DNA of 48,134 nucleotides from Marinobacter sp. ATCH36 (GTDB lineage: Bacteria; Pseudomonadota; Gammaproteobacteria; Pseudomonadales; Oleiphilaceae): positions 1 to 48,134 of the forward strand of contig NZ_JAMJPL010000010.1 in assembly GCF_023555055.1 (NCBI RefSeq). The letters run 5' to 3'. This document shows, piece after piece, positions 35,894 to 44,813 of the stretch; the first letter of the stretch is position 1, and every line of letters begins with the position of its first letter. The notes beneath the pieces were generated by a model that was given only the letters and a program-made list of their open reading frames with translations, did not search any database and was not told where the DNA came from. Position numbers and translations under genes: made by a program.

Positions 35894-37174
35894 TCAGAGT
35901 GTGGACATGACTTTGCGTGCTGCTTCCACGGTCTGGTGGATGTCGTCATCCGTCAGGGCGGCACTGGTGAAGCCGGCTTCGAACGCAGACGGCGCAAGAT
36001 AGACGCCTTCCTTGAGCATGCCCTGGAAGAATTTTTTGAACCGTTCCACGTCGCAGGCCATCACCTGGTCGAAGCGTGTGATATTTGGGGCATCGGTAAA
36101 GAAGAAACCGAACATGGCCCCGGCGCTTTGCACTGCCAGGGGAATGCCGGTGCTGTCTGCCGCTTCTTTCAATCCGTCACGAACGGCAATGGTCTTTTCG
36201 GTCAGGCGGTCGTGGAAGCCGGGTTCGGAAATGGCGTTCAGCGTCGCCAGGCCGGCGCACATGGCCAGTGGATTGCCGCTGAGTGTGCCAGCCTGGTACA
36301 CCGGCCCCAGGGGAGAGATGTGCTCCATGATTTCCCGCTTGCCACCGAACGCACCCACTGGCAGCCCACCGCCGATGACCTTGCCTAAAGCAGTCAGGTC
36401 CGGAGTCACGCCGTAAAAGCCCTGGGCCCCGCCGAGGGACACCCGGAAACCGGTCATGACCTCATCAAAGATCAGCACAGTGCCATGCTCGTCGCACACT
36501 TCCCGTAACCCCTCCAGAAAGCCCGGCACTGGTGGAATGCAGTTCATGTTGCCGGCAACCGGCTCAACGATAATGGCGGCTATCTCGTCGCCCATTTTGG
36601 CGAAGGTCTCACGCACACTGTCGATGTCGTTGAAGGTCAGGGTCAGCGTATGCTCGGCAAGGCTGGCGGGAATGCCCGGCGAATTGGGCACGCCCAGGGT
36701 GAGGGCACCGGAGCCGGCTTTTACCAGCAGTGAATCCACGTGGCCATGGTAGCAGCCTTCAAACTTTACGATCTTGTCCCGGCCGGTATAGCCCCGGGCC
36801 AGGCGAACAGCGCTCATGGTGGCTTCGGTACCGGAGTTCACCATGCGCACCAGGTCAATTGACGGCACCAGCTCACAGACCTTCTTTGCCATTTCGGTTT
36901 CCAGGGCCGTCGGGGCGCCGTAACCGATGCCCTGGTCCACCTGGGCGTGCAGGGCGTCCTTGATGGTCTGGTTACCGTGGCCAAGGATCATGGGCCCCCA
37001 GGAGCCAATGTAATCGATATAGCGACGGTCGTCTTCGTCAAACAGGTAAGCGCCTTCAGCATGCTTGAAAAACAGCGGTGTACCGCCGACTCCCTTGAAG
37101 GCTCTGACCGGAGAGTTGACCCCTCCGGGAATGTATTTCTGAGCCTCGGCAAATAGGGTTTCGGACTGGGTCAT
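35894..37174 (-). CDS. hemL: Glutamate-1-semialdehyde 2,1-aminomutase
   Basis: A 426-residue PLP enzyme converting glutamate-1-semialdehyde to 5-aminolevulinate for heme. Family motifs are the opening FAEAQKYIPGGVNSPVRAFKG, RMVNSGTEATMSAVRLARG, KFEGCYHGH, LIFDEVMTGFRV and the PLP-Lys site ALGKVIGGGLPVGAFGG. Length equals E. coli HemL. It starts 3 bases after the thiE stop and is the last gene in the minus-strand clc-hemJ-thiD-thiE-hemL run. Confidence 0.97.
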   Translation of the reverse strand: MTQSETLFAEAQKYIPGGVNSPVRAFKGVGGTPLFFKHAEGAYLFDEDDRRYIDYIGSWGPMILGHGNQTIKDALHAQVDQGIGYGAPTALETEMAKKVCELVPSIDLVRMVNSGTEATMSAVRLARGYTGRDKIVKFEGCYHGHVDSLLVKAGSGALTLGVPNSPGIPASLAEHTLTLTFNDIDSVRETFAKMGDEIAAIIVEPVAGNMNCIPPVPGFLEGLREVCDEHGTVLIFDEVMTGFRVSLGGAQGFYGVTPDLTALGKVIGGGLPVGAFGGKREIMEHISPLGPVYQAGTLSGNPLAMCAGLATLNAISEPGFHDRLTEKTIAVRDGLKEAADSTGIPLAVQSAGAMFGFFFTDAPNITRFDQVMACDVERFKKFFQGMLKEGVYLAPSAFEAGFTSAALTDDDIHQTVEAARKVMSTL

Positions 37175-37177
37175 GGT

Positions 37178-37873
37178 TCAGGACTCCTGATGTACGGAAG
37201 ATGAAAAAAGTGGATGATGGGCGGCAAACAGCCGGCTAAATTGACGCGCCCGCTCCTCAATGGAGGCCAGGTCACCGTCGAAAAGCCCGCCAACGACCGC
37301 CAGCATGTCGGCACCGGCACGGATCAGTGCTTCGCCGTTGCCCGCGGTGATGCCGCCAATGGCGGTTACCGGCTTGCCAAACTGTCTGGCTCGGGCCAGT
37401 ACCGACGTGTCCGCGGCGGGCGCATCCGGCTTGGTTTTCGAGTTGAAAAAGCGGCCGAAAGCCAGGTAGTCGGCACCGTCACGGTCAGCGCTTGCGGCCA
37501 GAGCCAGATCGGCATGGCACGTAGCGCCTATGATCGCATGTTCACCGAGCTGTTGTCTGGCGCTAACGAGGGAGCTGTCAGATTGCCCCAGGTGTACTCC
37601 GGTTGCGCCGCAGCGTCGGGCCAGCTCCGGGTCATCGTTAATGATCAGCGGTACGCCGGCATTGCGGCAAAGGGCTGTGAGGTCCCGGGCCTGCTGCAAA
37701 CGCTCCGGTTGCGGTGCGCTCTTTTCGCGATATTGGACCAGCACCGCCCCGCCCCGAAGCGCGGCTTCCACCGCTGGCAGAAGTTTGTCTGCAGGTAACA
37801 GCTGACTGTCGGTAATGGCATAAAGGCCCGGCCGCAGCCCTTTGGCAATGGCGTTGGCGCTCAATTCTCCCAT
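37178..37873 (-). CDS. thiE: Thiamine-phosphate synthase ThiE
   Basis: A 231-residue TIM-barrel enzyme that joins HMP-pyrophosphate and thiazole-phosphate. Motifs are GLYAITDSQLL, VQYREKSA, LIINDDPELARRCGATGVHLGQSD, GATCHADLALA, DYLAFGRFFNSKTK and VTAIGGITAGN, all typical. Its start overlaps the end of thiD by 13 bases, so the two are likely coupled. Confidence 0.96.
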   Translation of the reverse strand: MGELSANAIAKGLRPGLYAITDSQLLPADKLLPAVEAALRGGAVLVQYREKSAPQPERLQQARDLTALCRNAGVPLIINDDPELARRCGATGVHLGQSDSSLVSARQQLGEHAIIGATCHADLALAASADRDGADYLAFGRFFNSKTKPDAPAADTSVLARARQFGKPVTAIGGITAGNGEALIRAGADMLAVVGGLFDGDLASIEERARQFSRLFAAHHPLFSSSVHQES

Positions 37874-38649
37874 GGGATGCCCCGGTCCGGTACCGGTTGG
37901 CCTTCGCCGACTTTAAGGGCGTGCCGTATGGCGCGCAGCACGTAATTCTGGGCCTGGGCAATGGCTGCACGGGCGGAGAGCCCGGACGCCCTGCCAGCGG
38001 CTATGGATGCGGCCAGGGTGCAACCGGTACCGTGGTACTCACCACCAATACGCTCAACGTAAAAGTGGAGGGGGTCCTGGTCCCGGGTATAGAGGGTGTT
38101 GACAAGTTCCTCGCCCTCACCGTGCCCGCCGGTCGCCAGAACCGTCTGACAGCCGGCTGTCAGCAGGTTATGGGCAGCCCGGGCCTCATCTTTATCACCG
38201 CCCAGCAGGGCCAGCTCGATACCGTTGGGCGTAATAATTTCCGCGCGTGGGAAAAGGCGTTCCTTCATGCGGTCGATCAGGGCCTGGTCAGAGAGATCTC
38301 CGCCACCGGCGGCCTTGATGACCGGGTCGGTAATAACCGGAATGTCCGGATGGTCGGCCAGAAAATCCACTAATACATCCACCACGGCGGCATTGCCCAG
38401 TGCACCGGTTTTTATGGCGTGTATGGGGGAGTCGGCCGCCAGGCATTCCAGTTGCTGGCGGATCATCTCCGGGTCTGTGGCGGTAGCGTTGTAGACATTC
38501 CGGGTATCCTGCACTGTCAGACAGGAAAGTACCGGCAACGGATGGCACCCCAGAGCCGTGATGGCCTGGATGTCAGCCTGGATGCCAGCTCCCCCCGACG
38601 GGTCGAGGCCGGATACAATCAGAACATGAGGACGGTGATAAAGTTTGAT
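37861..38649 (-). CDS. thiD: HMP/HMP-phosphate kinase ThiD, unusual start
   Basis: A 262-residue ribokinase-family enzyme phosphorylating hydroxymethylpyrimidine twice. The amino end contains VLIVSGLDPSGGAGIQADIQ, then ALGCHPLPVLSCLTVQDT; later come TDPVIKAAGGGDL, ITPNGIEL and GGEYHGTGCTLAASIAAG. No ATG, GTG or TTG lies in frame before that conserved amino end: the first such codon (TTG at 38538) would delete it. A GAGGAG ribosome site at 38657-38662 points to a rare start, either ATC at 38649 or 38652 or CTG at 38655. The coordinate given is my best guess. Confidence 0.85.
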   Translation of the reverse strand: MKLYHRPHVLIVSGLDPSGGAGIQADIQAITALGCHPLPVLSCLTVQDTRNVYNATATDPEMIRQQLECLAADSPIHAIKTGALGNAAVVDVLVDFLADHPDIPVITDPVIKAAGGGDLSDQALIDRMKERLFPRAEIITPNGIELALLGGDKDEARAAHNLLTAGCQTVLATGGHGEGEELVNTLYTRDQDPLHFYVERIGGEYHGTGCTLAASIAAGRASGLSARAAIAQAQNYVLRAIRHALKVGEGQPVPDRGIPWEN

Positions 38650-38660
38650 GATCAGGCTCC

Positions 38661-39083
38661 TCAGAAGGGTTTAACAGAAGCAAGAATGACAACGGCGACC
38701 AGGACCAGAACCGGCACCTCGTTGAACCAGCGATAGAACACGTGGCTGCGGGTGTTCCTGTCGTCGCGGAATACCTTCACCAGGTGTCCGCAATAAAAGT
38801 GGTAAACGATCAGTAGAACCACCAGCAGCAGCTTGGCATGTAGCCAGCCCTGGCTCATATAGCCCTGGACATTGTAACCGATGAGCCAGAGTCCAAAAAC
38901 GACCGTCGCCACCATGGACGGTGTGGTGATGCCACGATAGAGCTTGCGCTCCATGATCTTGAAACGCTCCCGGCCGGGCTCGTCCTCACAGGCTGCGTGA
39001 TAGACAAACAACCGGGGCAGGTAGAATATGCCGGCGAACCAGCACACCATTGAAATAATATGCAGGGCTTTGACCCACAGCAT
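38661..39083 (-). CDS. hemJ: HemJ-like protoporphyrinogen oxidase
   Basis: A 140-residue membrane protein with about four helices. The start LWVKALHIISMVCWFAGIFYLPRLFVYH is typical of HemJ, including the conserved His in KALH; later come KIMERKLYRGITTPSM with the conserved Lys and Arg, GWLHAKL and RWFNEVPVL. HemJ oxidises protoporphyrinogen IX in the next-to-last step of heme synthesis. It starts 3 bases after the ClC gene and its stop overlaps the thiD ribosome site. hemL, another heme gene, ends the same run. Confidence 0.9.
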   Translation of the reverse strand: MLWVKALHIISMVCWFAGIFYLPRLFVYHAACEDEPGRERFKIMERKLYRGITTPSMVATVVFGLWLIGYNVQGYMSQGWLHAKLLLVVLLIVYHFYCGHLVKVFRDDRNTRSHVFYRWFNEVPVLVLVAVVILASVKPF

Positions 39084-39086
39084 TGG

Positions 39087-40871
39087 TTAGCTCCGTCGGT
39101 ATTGGTAGTAGCTTTCGATATCGGTTTTCAGCAGCACGCCGTACACGCGCTGAATCGTCGGCGCAACGTGGCGCTGAACATACAGGGCTTCTACGCTGGT
39201 GTGTTCAAACTCGTTCAGTGCCTCCTCCAACGTGGCTTGGTATTGCACCGGGGCAATATCCCGGCGATTGGCGGGAATGTCCATAAGGTCGACCTGGTCA
39301 GGGGCCTCTTCTTCCTCCTCCTGCTCGCGGTTGGCTGACGCTTTGGTATCTTCCAGATAACGCGCAAGATCCACGGCGGGCAATAGCGCGGTGGGGCCGC
39401 TGCTGCCTTCAACCACCAGCCATTTCGGCTCGGATTTCAGAATTTTGCCAGCCTCCTCCCTCGACAGAAAACGCTCGGTACGAAGAATGCTCCTGTCCAT
39501 GATGGCACCGACGGAAACCCGCCTTAATGCCTGAATTACCGGGGAATTCTGGTAGCTCAGCCCCTGGCTCTTGAGGATGGTCAGAAACAGGGATTTCTTG
39601 CCAAAGGCTTCGCTGGTCACCAGGCTGGCAGTGGTGATGACCAGCATACCCGGAAGGATGATGTTTGGATTTCTGGTGAGCTCCATCAGCGCCATCAGAG
39701 CTGCAAGCGGGGCCTGCAGTACCGCCCCCATCATTGCCCCCATGCCCAGCATGGCATAGAAGCCCACTGACGATGCTGTGTCTGGAAAAATCTGCGCGCC
39801 AATCAGACCCATAGCGCCGCCCAGTGTTGCACCCATAAACAGTGTAGGGCCAATTACCCCGCTAGGCATACCAAGGCCGAGGGTGATTGAGGTAATCAGC
39901 AGTTTGGCAATGCCGGCACCCAGTAACAGCCAGAACGGTAGCTGATTGTCGAGGGTGAACTGAACCGTGTCGTAGCCGATACCCATAACTTCCGGCACCA
40001 CTATGGCAAAGGGCACCATGAGCAGCCCAGCGATGGTGAGGCGCAGCAGTACCGGGCGGTGATGGTGCCGGCCAGTCGTGTCGACCAGCTGTATGAACGC
40101 CGCCGCAGCAACCCCGATAATAATGGCTATGGCAATAATCCACGGGATTTCCAGCAATGAGTTCATGGTCAGCGGGGGGACGCTGAATGCCGGTTCGGAG
40201 CCATACATGGCCTGACTCACTACGGCAGCAGTCACTGATGCCAGGATAATGGGCGTAAAGCCGGCGATGGTGTATTCCATCATAACCACTTCCATGGCGA
40301 AGATGACGCCGGAAATGGGTGTGTTGAAAGAGGCGGAGATGGCCGCGGCGCACCCGCAAGCGACCAGTGTGCGGATGCTGTTGTTGGGCAGCCGCATCCA
40401 CTGGCCCATAAGGCTTGAAAAGGCCGCGCCAAGATGGACCGCCGGCCCTTCGCGGCCGGCGGACTGGCCGGTAACCACCGTGCTGACGCCCGTCACGAAC
40501 TGAACCAGAGCGCTGCGGATTGAAATATAGCCCTGATGGTAGTTCAGGCGCTCCATGACATGCACGATGCCGACCTTGCGATCATGGGTGGCAAGATTGT
40601 GCATCAGCAGCCCAAGCCCGACGGCGCCGGCGAGAGGGAGGATAGCCCGGGTGAGAATGCCCAGCTCTTCAAAGGACTCAGAGCCTTCGCCTGGCAGAAA
40701 GTATTCCAGTGGCCACTCAATGGCCAGCCGGAAAATCAGGATCACGCCACCGGTAAACAACCCGGACAGCAGGCCGAGAACCGCCAGTTGCGGCAGTGCA
40801 TCCACACCGGACAGCCGGCGGCGGAAAACCGGGATCAGATTGTCGGTAGTCTTGTGCCAGAATTTACGCAT
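39087..40871 (-). CDS. ClC-family chloride channel/transporter with CBS domains
   Basis: A 594-residue ClC membrane protein with about 10-12 helices and a carboxyl region resembling two CBS domains (about 445-590). The gating-glutamate motif GQSAGREGPAVHLGA, SFNTPISGVIFAMEVV and LGMPSGVIGPTLFMGA are clear. The usual GSGIP motif that carries the central Ser is not seen at its expected place (the sequence there is HDRKVGIVHVMERL). Start: the ATG at 40871 (MRKFWHKTTDNL) or the ATG at 40946; neither has a good ribosome site. First gene of the clc-hemJ-thiDE-hemL run. Confidence 0.88.
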   Translation of the reverse strand: MRKFWHKTTDNLIPVFRRRLSGVDALPQLAVLGLLSGLFTGGVILIFRLAIEWPLEYFLPGEGSESFEELGILTRAILPLAGAVGLGLLMHNLATHDRKVGIVHVMERLNYHQGYISIRSALVQFVTGVSTVVTGQSAGREGPAVHLGAAFSSLMGQWMRLPNNSIRTLVACGCAAAISASFNTPISGVIFAMEVVMMEYTIAGFTPIILASVTAAVVSQAMYGSEPAFSVPPLTMNSLLEIPWIIAIAIIIGVAAAAFIQLVDTTGRHHHRPVLLRLTIAGLLMVPFAIVVPEVMGIGYDTVQFTLDNQLPFWLLLGAGIAKLLITSITLGLGMPSGVIGPTLFMGATLGGAMGLIGAQIFPDTASSVGFYAMLGMGAMMGAVLQAPLAALMALMELTRNPNIILPGMLVITTASLVTSEAFGKKSLFLTILKSQGLSYQNSPVIQALRRVSVGAIMDRSILRTERFLSREEAGKILKSEPKWLVVEGSSGPTALLPAVDLARYLEDTKASANREQEEEEEAPDQVDLMDIPANRRDIAPVQYQATLEEALNEFEHTSVEALYVQRHVAPTIQRVYGVLLKTDIESYYQYRRS

Positions 40872-41005
40872 GAACGCCGGGTTTCCGGAGGTAAGTGGTT
40901 TCCTGACGATATTGTAACCAGCGCTGGTGGGGCTGCAATAAGTCATTGGTTTATCATGTTAGACTATTGGGCTTTCGGGAACCTGATTTGTAGCTGGAGT
41001 AACTG

Positions 41006-42043
41006 GTGATAAAAGTAGGTATTGTAGGTGGAACCGGTTATACCGGTGTTGAACTTCTGAGAATTCTGGCAGTTCACCCTGAAGTGACGGTGAGCTGTAT
41101 TACCTCGCGCTCGGAGGCGGGCATGCCGGTCGCCGATATGTACCCGAACCTGCGTGGCCATTATGACCTTGCGTTTTCAGAGCCCGATGTGAAAACGCTG
41201 GCAGCCTGTGACCTGGTCTTTTTCGCAACTCCCCATGGTGTGGCGATGCGCATGATGCCGGAATTGATGGCGGCGGGTGCCCGTGTTGTGGATTTGTCAG
41301 CCGATTTCCGCCTGAAGGATCTGGATGTCTGGGCCAACTGGTACGGTATGCCTCACGAGAGTCCTGAGTGGGTAGAAAAGGCAGTCTACGGCTTGCCGGA
41401 AGTGGTGCGGGACGAGATTCGCAGCGCACAGCTGGTGGCCAACCCTGGCTGTTACCCTACAGCGGTTCAATTGGGCTTTCTTCCCTTGCTGGAAAGTGGA
41501 CTGGTCGACCCATCGCGACTGATTGCGGATGCCAAATCGGGTGCCAGCGGCGCCGGGCGCCAGGGCAAGATCGGCATGCTGCACGGTGAGGTGGGTGAGA
41601 GCTTCAAGGCTTATGGTGCTTCAGGCCACCGGCATCTTCCGGAGATTCGCCAGGGACTGTCACAGGCGGCCGGTAGCGATGTGGGTGTAACCTTTGTACC
41701 GCATCTGATTCCCATGGTCCGCGGCATTGAAGCCACGCTGTATGCTGAGCTACGTAATCCTGCGGACTTTGATCGCTTGCAGGCATTGTTCGAAGACCGC
41801 TTCAGGGAGGAGCCTTTCGTCGATGTGATGCCGTTTGGCAGCCATCCGGAAACCCGCAGTGTCCGTGGCGCCAACAGTTGCCGCATGGCACTTCACCGGC
41901 AGGAACAGAGCAATATTGTGATCGTATCTTCGGTGATCGATAACCTGGTGAAAGGTGCAGCGGGTCAGGCCATCCAGAACATGAACATCATGTTCGGTCT
42001 GCAGGAAACCATGGGGCTGGAAGCGCCCGCGTTGCTGCCATAG
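41006..42043 (+). CDS. argC: N-acetyl-gamma-glutamyl-phosphate reductase ArgC
   Basis: A 345-residue arginine-pathway enzyme. It opens with the NADP-binding KVGIVGGTGYTGVELLRIL. The active-site Cys is in NPGCYPTAVQLGFLPLL, and GHRHLPEIRQG carries the catalytic His; VRGANSCRMALHRQ is also typical. The start is GTG, with GGAG 6 bases before it. A DUF6776-type protein and a bactofilin follow closely on the same strand. Confidence 0.97.
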   Translation: MIKVGIVGGTGYTGVELLRILAVHPEVTVSCITSRSEAGMPVADMYPNLRGHYDLAFSEPDVKTLAACDLVFFATPHGVAMRMMPELMAAGARVVDLSADFRLKDLDVWANWYGMPHESPEWVEKAVYGLPEVVRDEIRSAQLVANPGCYPTAVQLGFLPLLESGLVDPSRLIADAKSGASGAGRQGKIGMLHGEVGESFKAYGASGHRHLPEIRQGLSQAAGSDVGVTFVPHLIPMVRGIEATLYAELRNPADFDRLQALFEDRFREEPFVDVMPFGSHPETRSVRGANSCRMALHRQEQSNIVIVSSVIDNLVKGAAGQAIQNMNIMFGLQETMGLEAPALLP

Positions 42044-42052
42044 GTCTGTCCG

Positions 42053-42793
42053 GTGAGCGAATCGAGAAAACCTGCTGAAGAATATGTTGTCATCAGACAT
42101 CGTCCTGGCTACCGGCTTCGGCGCACCCTGATACTGCTGGTATTTTCTATTACCGCCGCCGTGCTTGGGTATGCGACGGGCATGGCCCAGGGCGGATTCC
42201 GGTTTTCAACGGCGGAAGAATCCCGTGATCGCCTTGAAGAGCAGGTCGAGCAGCTTCAGAGCCAAAGCAGGGAAACCAGCCAGCAGCTGGTCAATCTTGA
42301 ACGGGGTCGAACCATCGACGCCCAGGCCCTGAACCAGGCCCGCAGAACCATTGTGAATCTCGAAACGCAGATCGCATCACTGAAAGCAGACCTGACATTC
42401 TATAAAAACATCATGGCGCCCTCGGAAACCAGCAAGGGGTTGCAGGTTGATCGCCTGGCTATGCAAAGTGCCAGGCAGGAAGGAGCCTACAATTTCAAAC
42501 TGGTGTTAACCCAGGTGGGCGATAACAAGAGCTACATTTCAGGCGTGGTTGCGGTAAACGTGATCGGCATGCGAAATGACGAGAAAGAAGTCATCGCCCT
42601 GCGGGACCTTTCCGACGACATAGAAGACCTGGGGGTCAGATTCCGCTTCCGGTACTTCCAGGATATTGAAGGTCTTCTGCGGGTGCCTGAAGGCTTTGAG
42701 CCCCTTGAGCTGCAGGTGGTGGCACGTGCCGAAGGCAGTAAATCGTCCCAGGCGGAACGTACATTTGATTGGGATGAACTAACGGAGAACTGA
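42053..42793 (+). CDS. DUF6776-type membrane-anchored coiled-coil protein
   Basis: A 246-residue protein with a short charged amino tail, one membrane helix (about residues 24-46, TLILLVFSITAAVLGYATGM), a coiled coil (about 55-115, REQ-rich with heptads) and a periplasmic beta-rich domain. It resembles a conserved gammaproteobacterial family I know as DUF6776. The GTG start lies 10 bases after argC and the stop is one base from the bactofilin ATG, so the three are likely co-transcribed. It may anchor or organise the bactofilin or the cell wall; that is inference. Confidence 0.75.
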   Translation: MSESRKPAEEYVVIRHRPGYRLRRTLILLVFSITAAVLGYATGMAQGGFRFSTAEESRDRLEEQVEQLQSQSRETSQQLVNLERGRTIDAQALNQARRTIVNLETQIASLKADLTFYKNIMAPSETSKGLQVDRLAMQSARQEGAYNFKLVLTQVGDNKSYISGVVAVNVIGMRNDEKEVIALRDLSDDIEDLGVRFRFRYFQDIEGLLRVPEGFEPLELQVVARAEGSKSSQAERTFDWDELTEN

Positions 42794-42794
42794 C

Positions 42795-43268
42795 ATGCTT
42801 GGCAAGAAGAAACAGAAACCCCGTCGCCCCACCGGGCATTTCGATACCCTCGTCTCATCCCGGACAACGGTGGAGGGGGATGTACATTTCTCCGGAGGGC
42901 TTCATGTTGACGGCACAATTCGCGGTCGGGTGGTCGCAGAAGAGGGTGGTGACGCGGTTCTCAGGGTGTCTGAAGTCGGGTCCGTGGAAGGCGATATCGT
43001 CGCGCCTCACGTGATCGTCAACGGCACGGTGCATGGAGATGTATACGCATCCACGCATCTTGAACTGGCGGAAAAAGCGTCCATTCACGGTAATGTCTAT
43101 TATAATCTGATCGAAATGGCCATGGGCGCGTCGGTGAACGGTAGCCTGGTTCACCAGAACGAGCCGGTCGGGCTACTTGGTCGCGACAGGCATCAGTCGA
43201 ATGCTCCCGATATCGATAAAGGCCAGGCTGAAGATCGCGGTGACGATGCTGTGCCCGATAAGGAATAG
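42795..43268 (+). CDS. Bactofilin (polymer-forming cytoskeletal protein)
   Basis: A 157-residue protein with the bactofilin beta-helix pattern: short disordered basic tail, then repeating strands with regularly spaced Gly and hydrophobics (VEGDVHFSGGLHVDGTIRGRV, VEGDIVAPHVIVNGTVHGDVYAS, ASIHGNVYYN, ASVNGSLVHQN) and a charged carboxyl tail. Bactofilins form non-nucleotide filaments and often work with peptidoglycan hydrolases of the M23 family; one such gene is 2 kb downstream on the other strand. ATG one base after the preceding stop. Confidence 0.9.
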   Translation: MLGKKKQKPRRPTGHFDTLVSSRTTVEGDVHFSGGLHVDGTIRGRVVAEEGGDAVLRVSEVGSVEGDIVAPHVIVNGTVHGDVYASTHLELAEKASIHGNVYYNLIEMAMGASVNGSLVHQNEPVGLLGRDRHQSNAPDIDKGQAEDRGDDAVPDKE

Positions 43269-43333
43269 TTGATTGTTTTAGTCAGGAATATGATAATCAG
43301 ATCAGATTTTCTCGTGGCAAACCGGAGGCGGAC

Positions 43334-43687
43334 TTGAGTGTAGTTCAGCAACAGGCAATGACACCGGTGTTTTTCAGTGACAGTGCGGTGTCCAAAGTGC
43401 GTGAACTGGTTGAAGAAGAGGGCAACGCTGGTCTCAAACTTCGCGTGTTTGTGACCGGTGGTGGCTGCTCTGGTTTCCAGTATGGGTTTTCTTTTGACGA
43501 TGCTCAGGATGACGAAGACACTGTCATCGAGAAAGAGGGTGTCATGTTGCTGGTGGACCCGATGAGCTACCAGTACCTCGTTGGGGCAACCGTGGATTAC
43601 CAGGAAGGGTTGCAGGGCTCACAGTTTGTTGTGCAGAATCCTAACGCAAGCTCAACATGCGGTTGTGGCAGCTCTTTCTCCATCTGA
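43334..43687 (+). CDS. erpA: Iron-sulfur cluster insertion protein ErpA
   Basis: A 117-residue A-type carrier that passes Fe-S clusters to target enzymes. It has FVTGGGCSGFQYGFSFDD and the carboxyl CGCGSSFS, giving the three conserved Cys; ErpA is favoured over IscA by its length, by the preserved MTPVFFSDSAVSKV start and by its place next to anmK. The start is TTG, preceded by a strong GGAGGCGG site. Its stop codon forms part of a palindrome with the stop of convergent anmK. Confidence 0.92.
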   Translation: MSVVQQQAMTPVFFSDSAVSKVRELVEEEGNAGLKLRVFVTGGGCSGFQYGFSFDDAQDDEDTVIEKEGVMLLVDPMSYQYLVGATVDYQEGLQGSQFVVQNPNASSTCGCGSSFSI

Positions 43688-43715
43688 CCTGACTGTCTGG
43701 CACACCGTCAGGTCA
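43685..43715. terminator. Palindrome joining the two stop codons of erpA and anmK
   Basis: Perfect arms TGACCTGAC (43685-43693) and GTCAGGTCA (43707-43715) contain the TGA stops of erpA and of anmK at their outer ends. No T-run follows, so it could be a weak bidirectional terminator or an RNA-stability hairpin. Confidence 0.5.
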
Positions 43716-44810
43716 GGCGTAATAGACTGCGCCCAGAATTCTTTCTCCGCTTGCTCCCGTTACCTCCGGAAGGTTTCCTGACTTACCTGACAGCGTCTGG
43801 CTGGCCAGCCAGGCGAATGCTGTGGGTTCAACCCACTGTGGGTCGAGCCCCAACTCCGCCGTAGAAGCAATTCGTAAAGGGCTGCAGGTACGTTGCAGTT
43901 CCCGCATTAGCACCTTGTTTTTGGCGCCTCCGCCGCACACGAAGACAGTCATTCCCTTGGCGGGTGGTATCTGCTGTGCCACGGTGACAGCGGTCAGTTC
44001 CAGCAAAGTCCTCTGGACGTCCGCGCCGGGCAGGTCCGGATGCCGGTTCAATAATACTTTTAACCACTCCAGGTTGAATCTTTCGGTGCCGGTACTTTTT
44101 GGTGGTTGCCGCGAAAAATAGGCTTCGGAGAGCATATCCCCCAACAGGCTCTGGTCAACGATGCCTTCGTCTGCCCAGGCGCCATCCTTGTCGTAAGCGC
44201 GCCCGGTCTGGTCAAGGCACCAGGCATCCATCAATGCATTCGCCGGCCCGGTGTCGAACCCGGTAACGGGCGCTCCGTCATTGGCGGGTAAGTGGGTGAT
44301 ATTGGCAATTCCGCCAAGATTAAGAATACAGCGATCCTCTCCGACAGCGCTGAAGAATGCTTTATGGAAAGCCGGAACGAGGGGGGCACCCTGTCCGCCG
44401 GCTGCCAGGTCACGACGTCTGAAATCGGCAACGGTTGTTATGCCGGTGCGTTCTGCAATGAGGGTGGGGTCGCCAACCTGAATGGAAAAGGGTGTTGAAC
44501 CGTCTGGCTGATGCCGTAGTGTCTGCCCATGGCTGCCAATCGCTGCAATCGACGTTGCCGGGAAACCGGATTTTTCGATTACACTGCTTGCGGCAAGGGC
44601 AAACAGGGAGCCGGTGGTGTGGTCCAGTTCTCCAAAGTCATCGGGGGTGCCACGATTCTGGCTGAGATTGGAAAGTCGCTGACGGATGTCGTCCGGATAA
44701 TCAATGGTGTGAGTGGCATGAACCCGGATTTGCTGGCGTTCGAACGACACCAGTATGGCGTCAATGCCATCCATACTGGTGCCGGACATCAGTCCTATCC
44801 AGGCTTTCAT
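43713..44810 (-). CDS. anmK: Anhydro-N-acetylmuramic acid kinase AnmK
   Basis: A 365-residue ASKHA kinase that opens and phosphorylates anhydro-MurNAc during peptidoglycan recycling. Motifs are WIGLMSGTSMDGIDAILVSF at the amino end, AIGSHGQTLRH, TVADFRRRDLAAGGQGAPLVPAFH, LNLGGIANITHL, GFDTGPANALMDAW and VFVCGGGAKNKVLM. Three bases past the upstream M23 peptidase gene on the same strand, with convergent erpA at its far end. Confidence 0.96.
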   Translation of the reverse strand: MKAWIGLMSGTSMDGIDAILVSFERQQIRVHATHTIDYPDDIRQRLSNLSQNRGTPDDFGELDHTTGSLFALAASSVIEKSGFPATSIAAIGSHGQTLRHQPDGSTPFSIQVGDPTLIAERTGITTVADFRRRDLAAGGQGAPLVPAFHKAFFSAVGEDRCILNLGGIANITHLPANDGAPVTGFDTGPANALMDAWCLDQTGRAYDKDGAWADEGIVDQSLLGDMLSEAYFSRQPPKSTGTERFNLEWLKVLLNRHPDLPGADVQRTLLELTAVTVAQQIPPAKGMTVFVCGGGAKNKVLMRELQRTCSPLRIASTAELGLDPQWVEPTAFAWLASQTLSGKSGNLPEVTGASGERILGAVYYA

Positions 44811-44813
44811 GTT

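Noticed and set aside
35721..36002. A 93-codon plus-strand frame between lipA and hemL
   Set aside because: It runs through the terminator and into antisense hemL, with no protein-like features.
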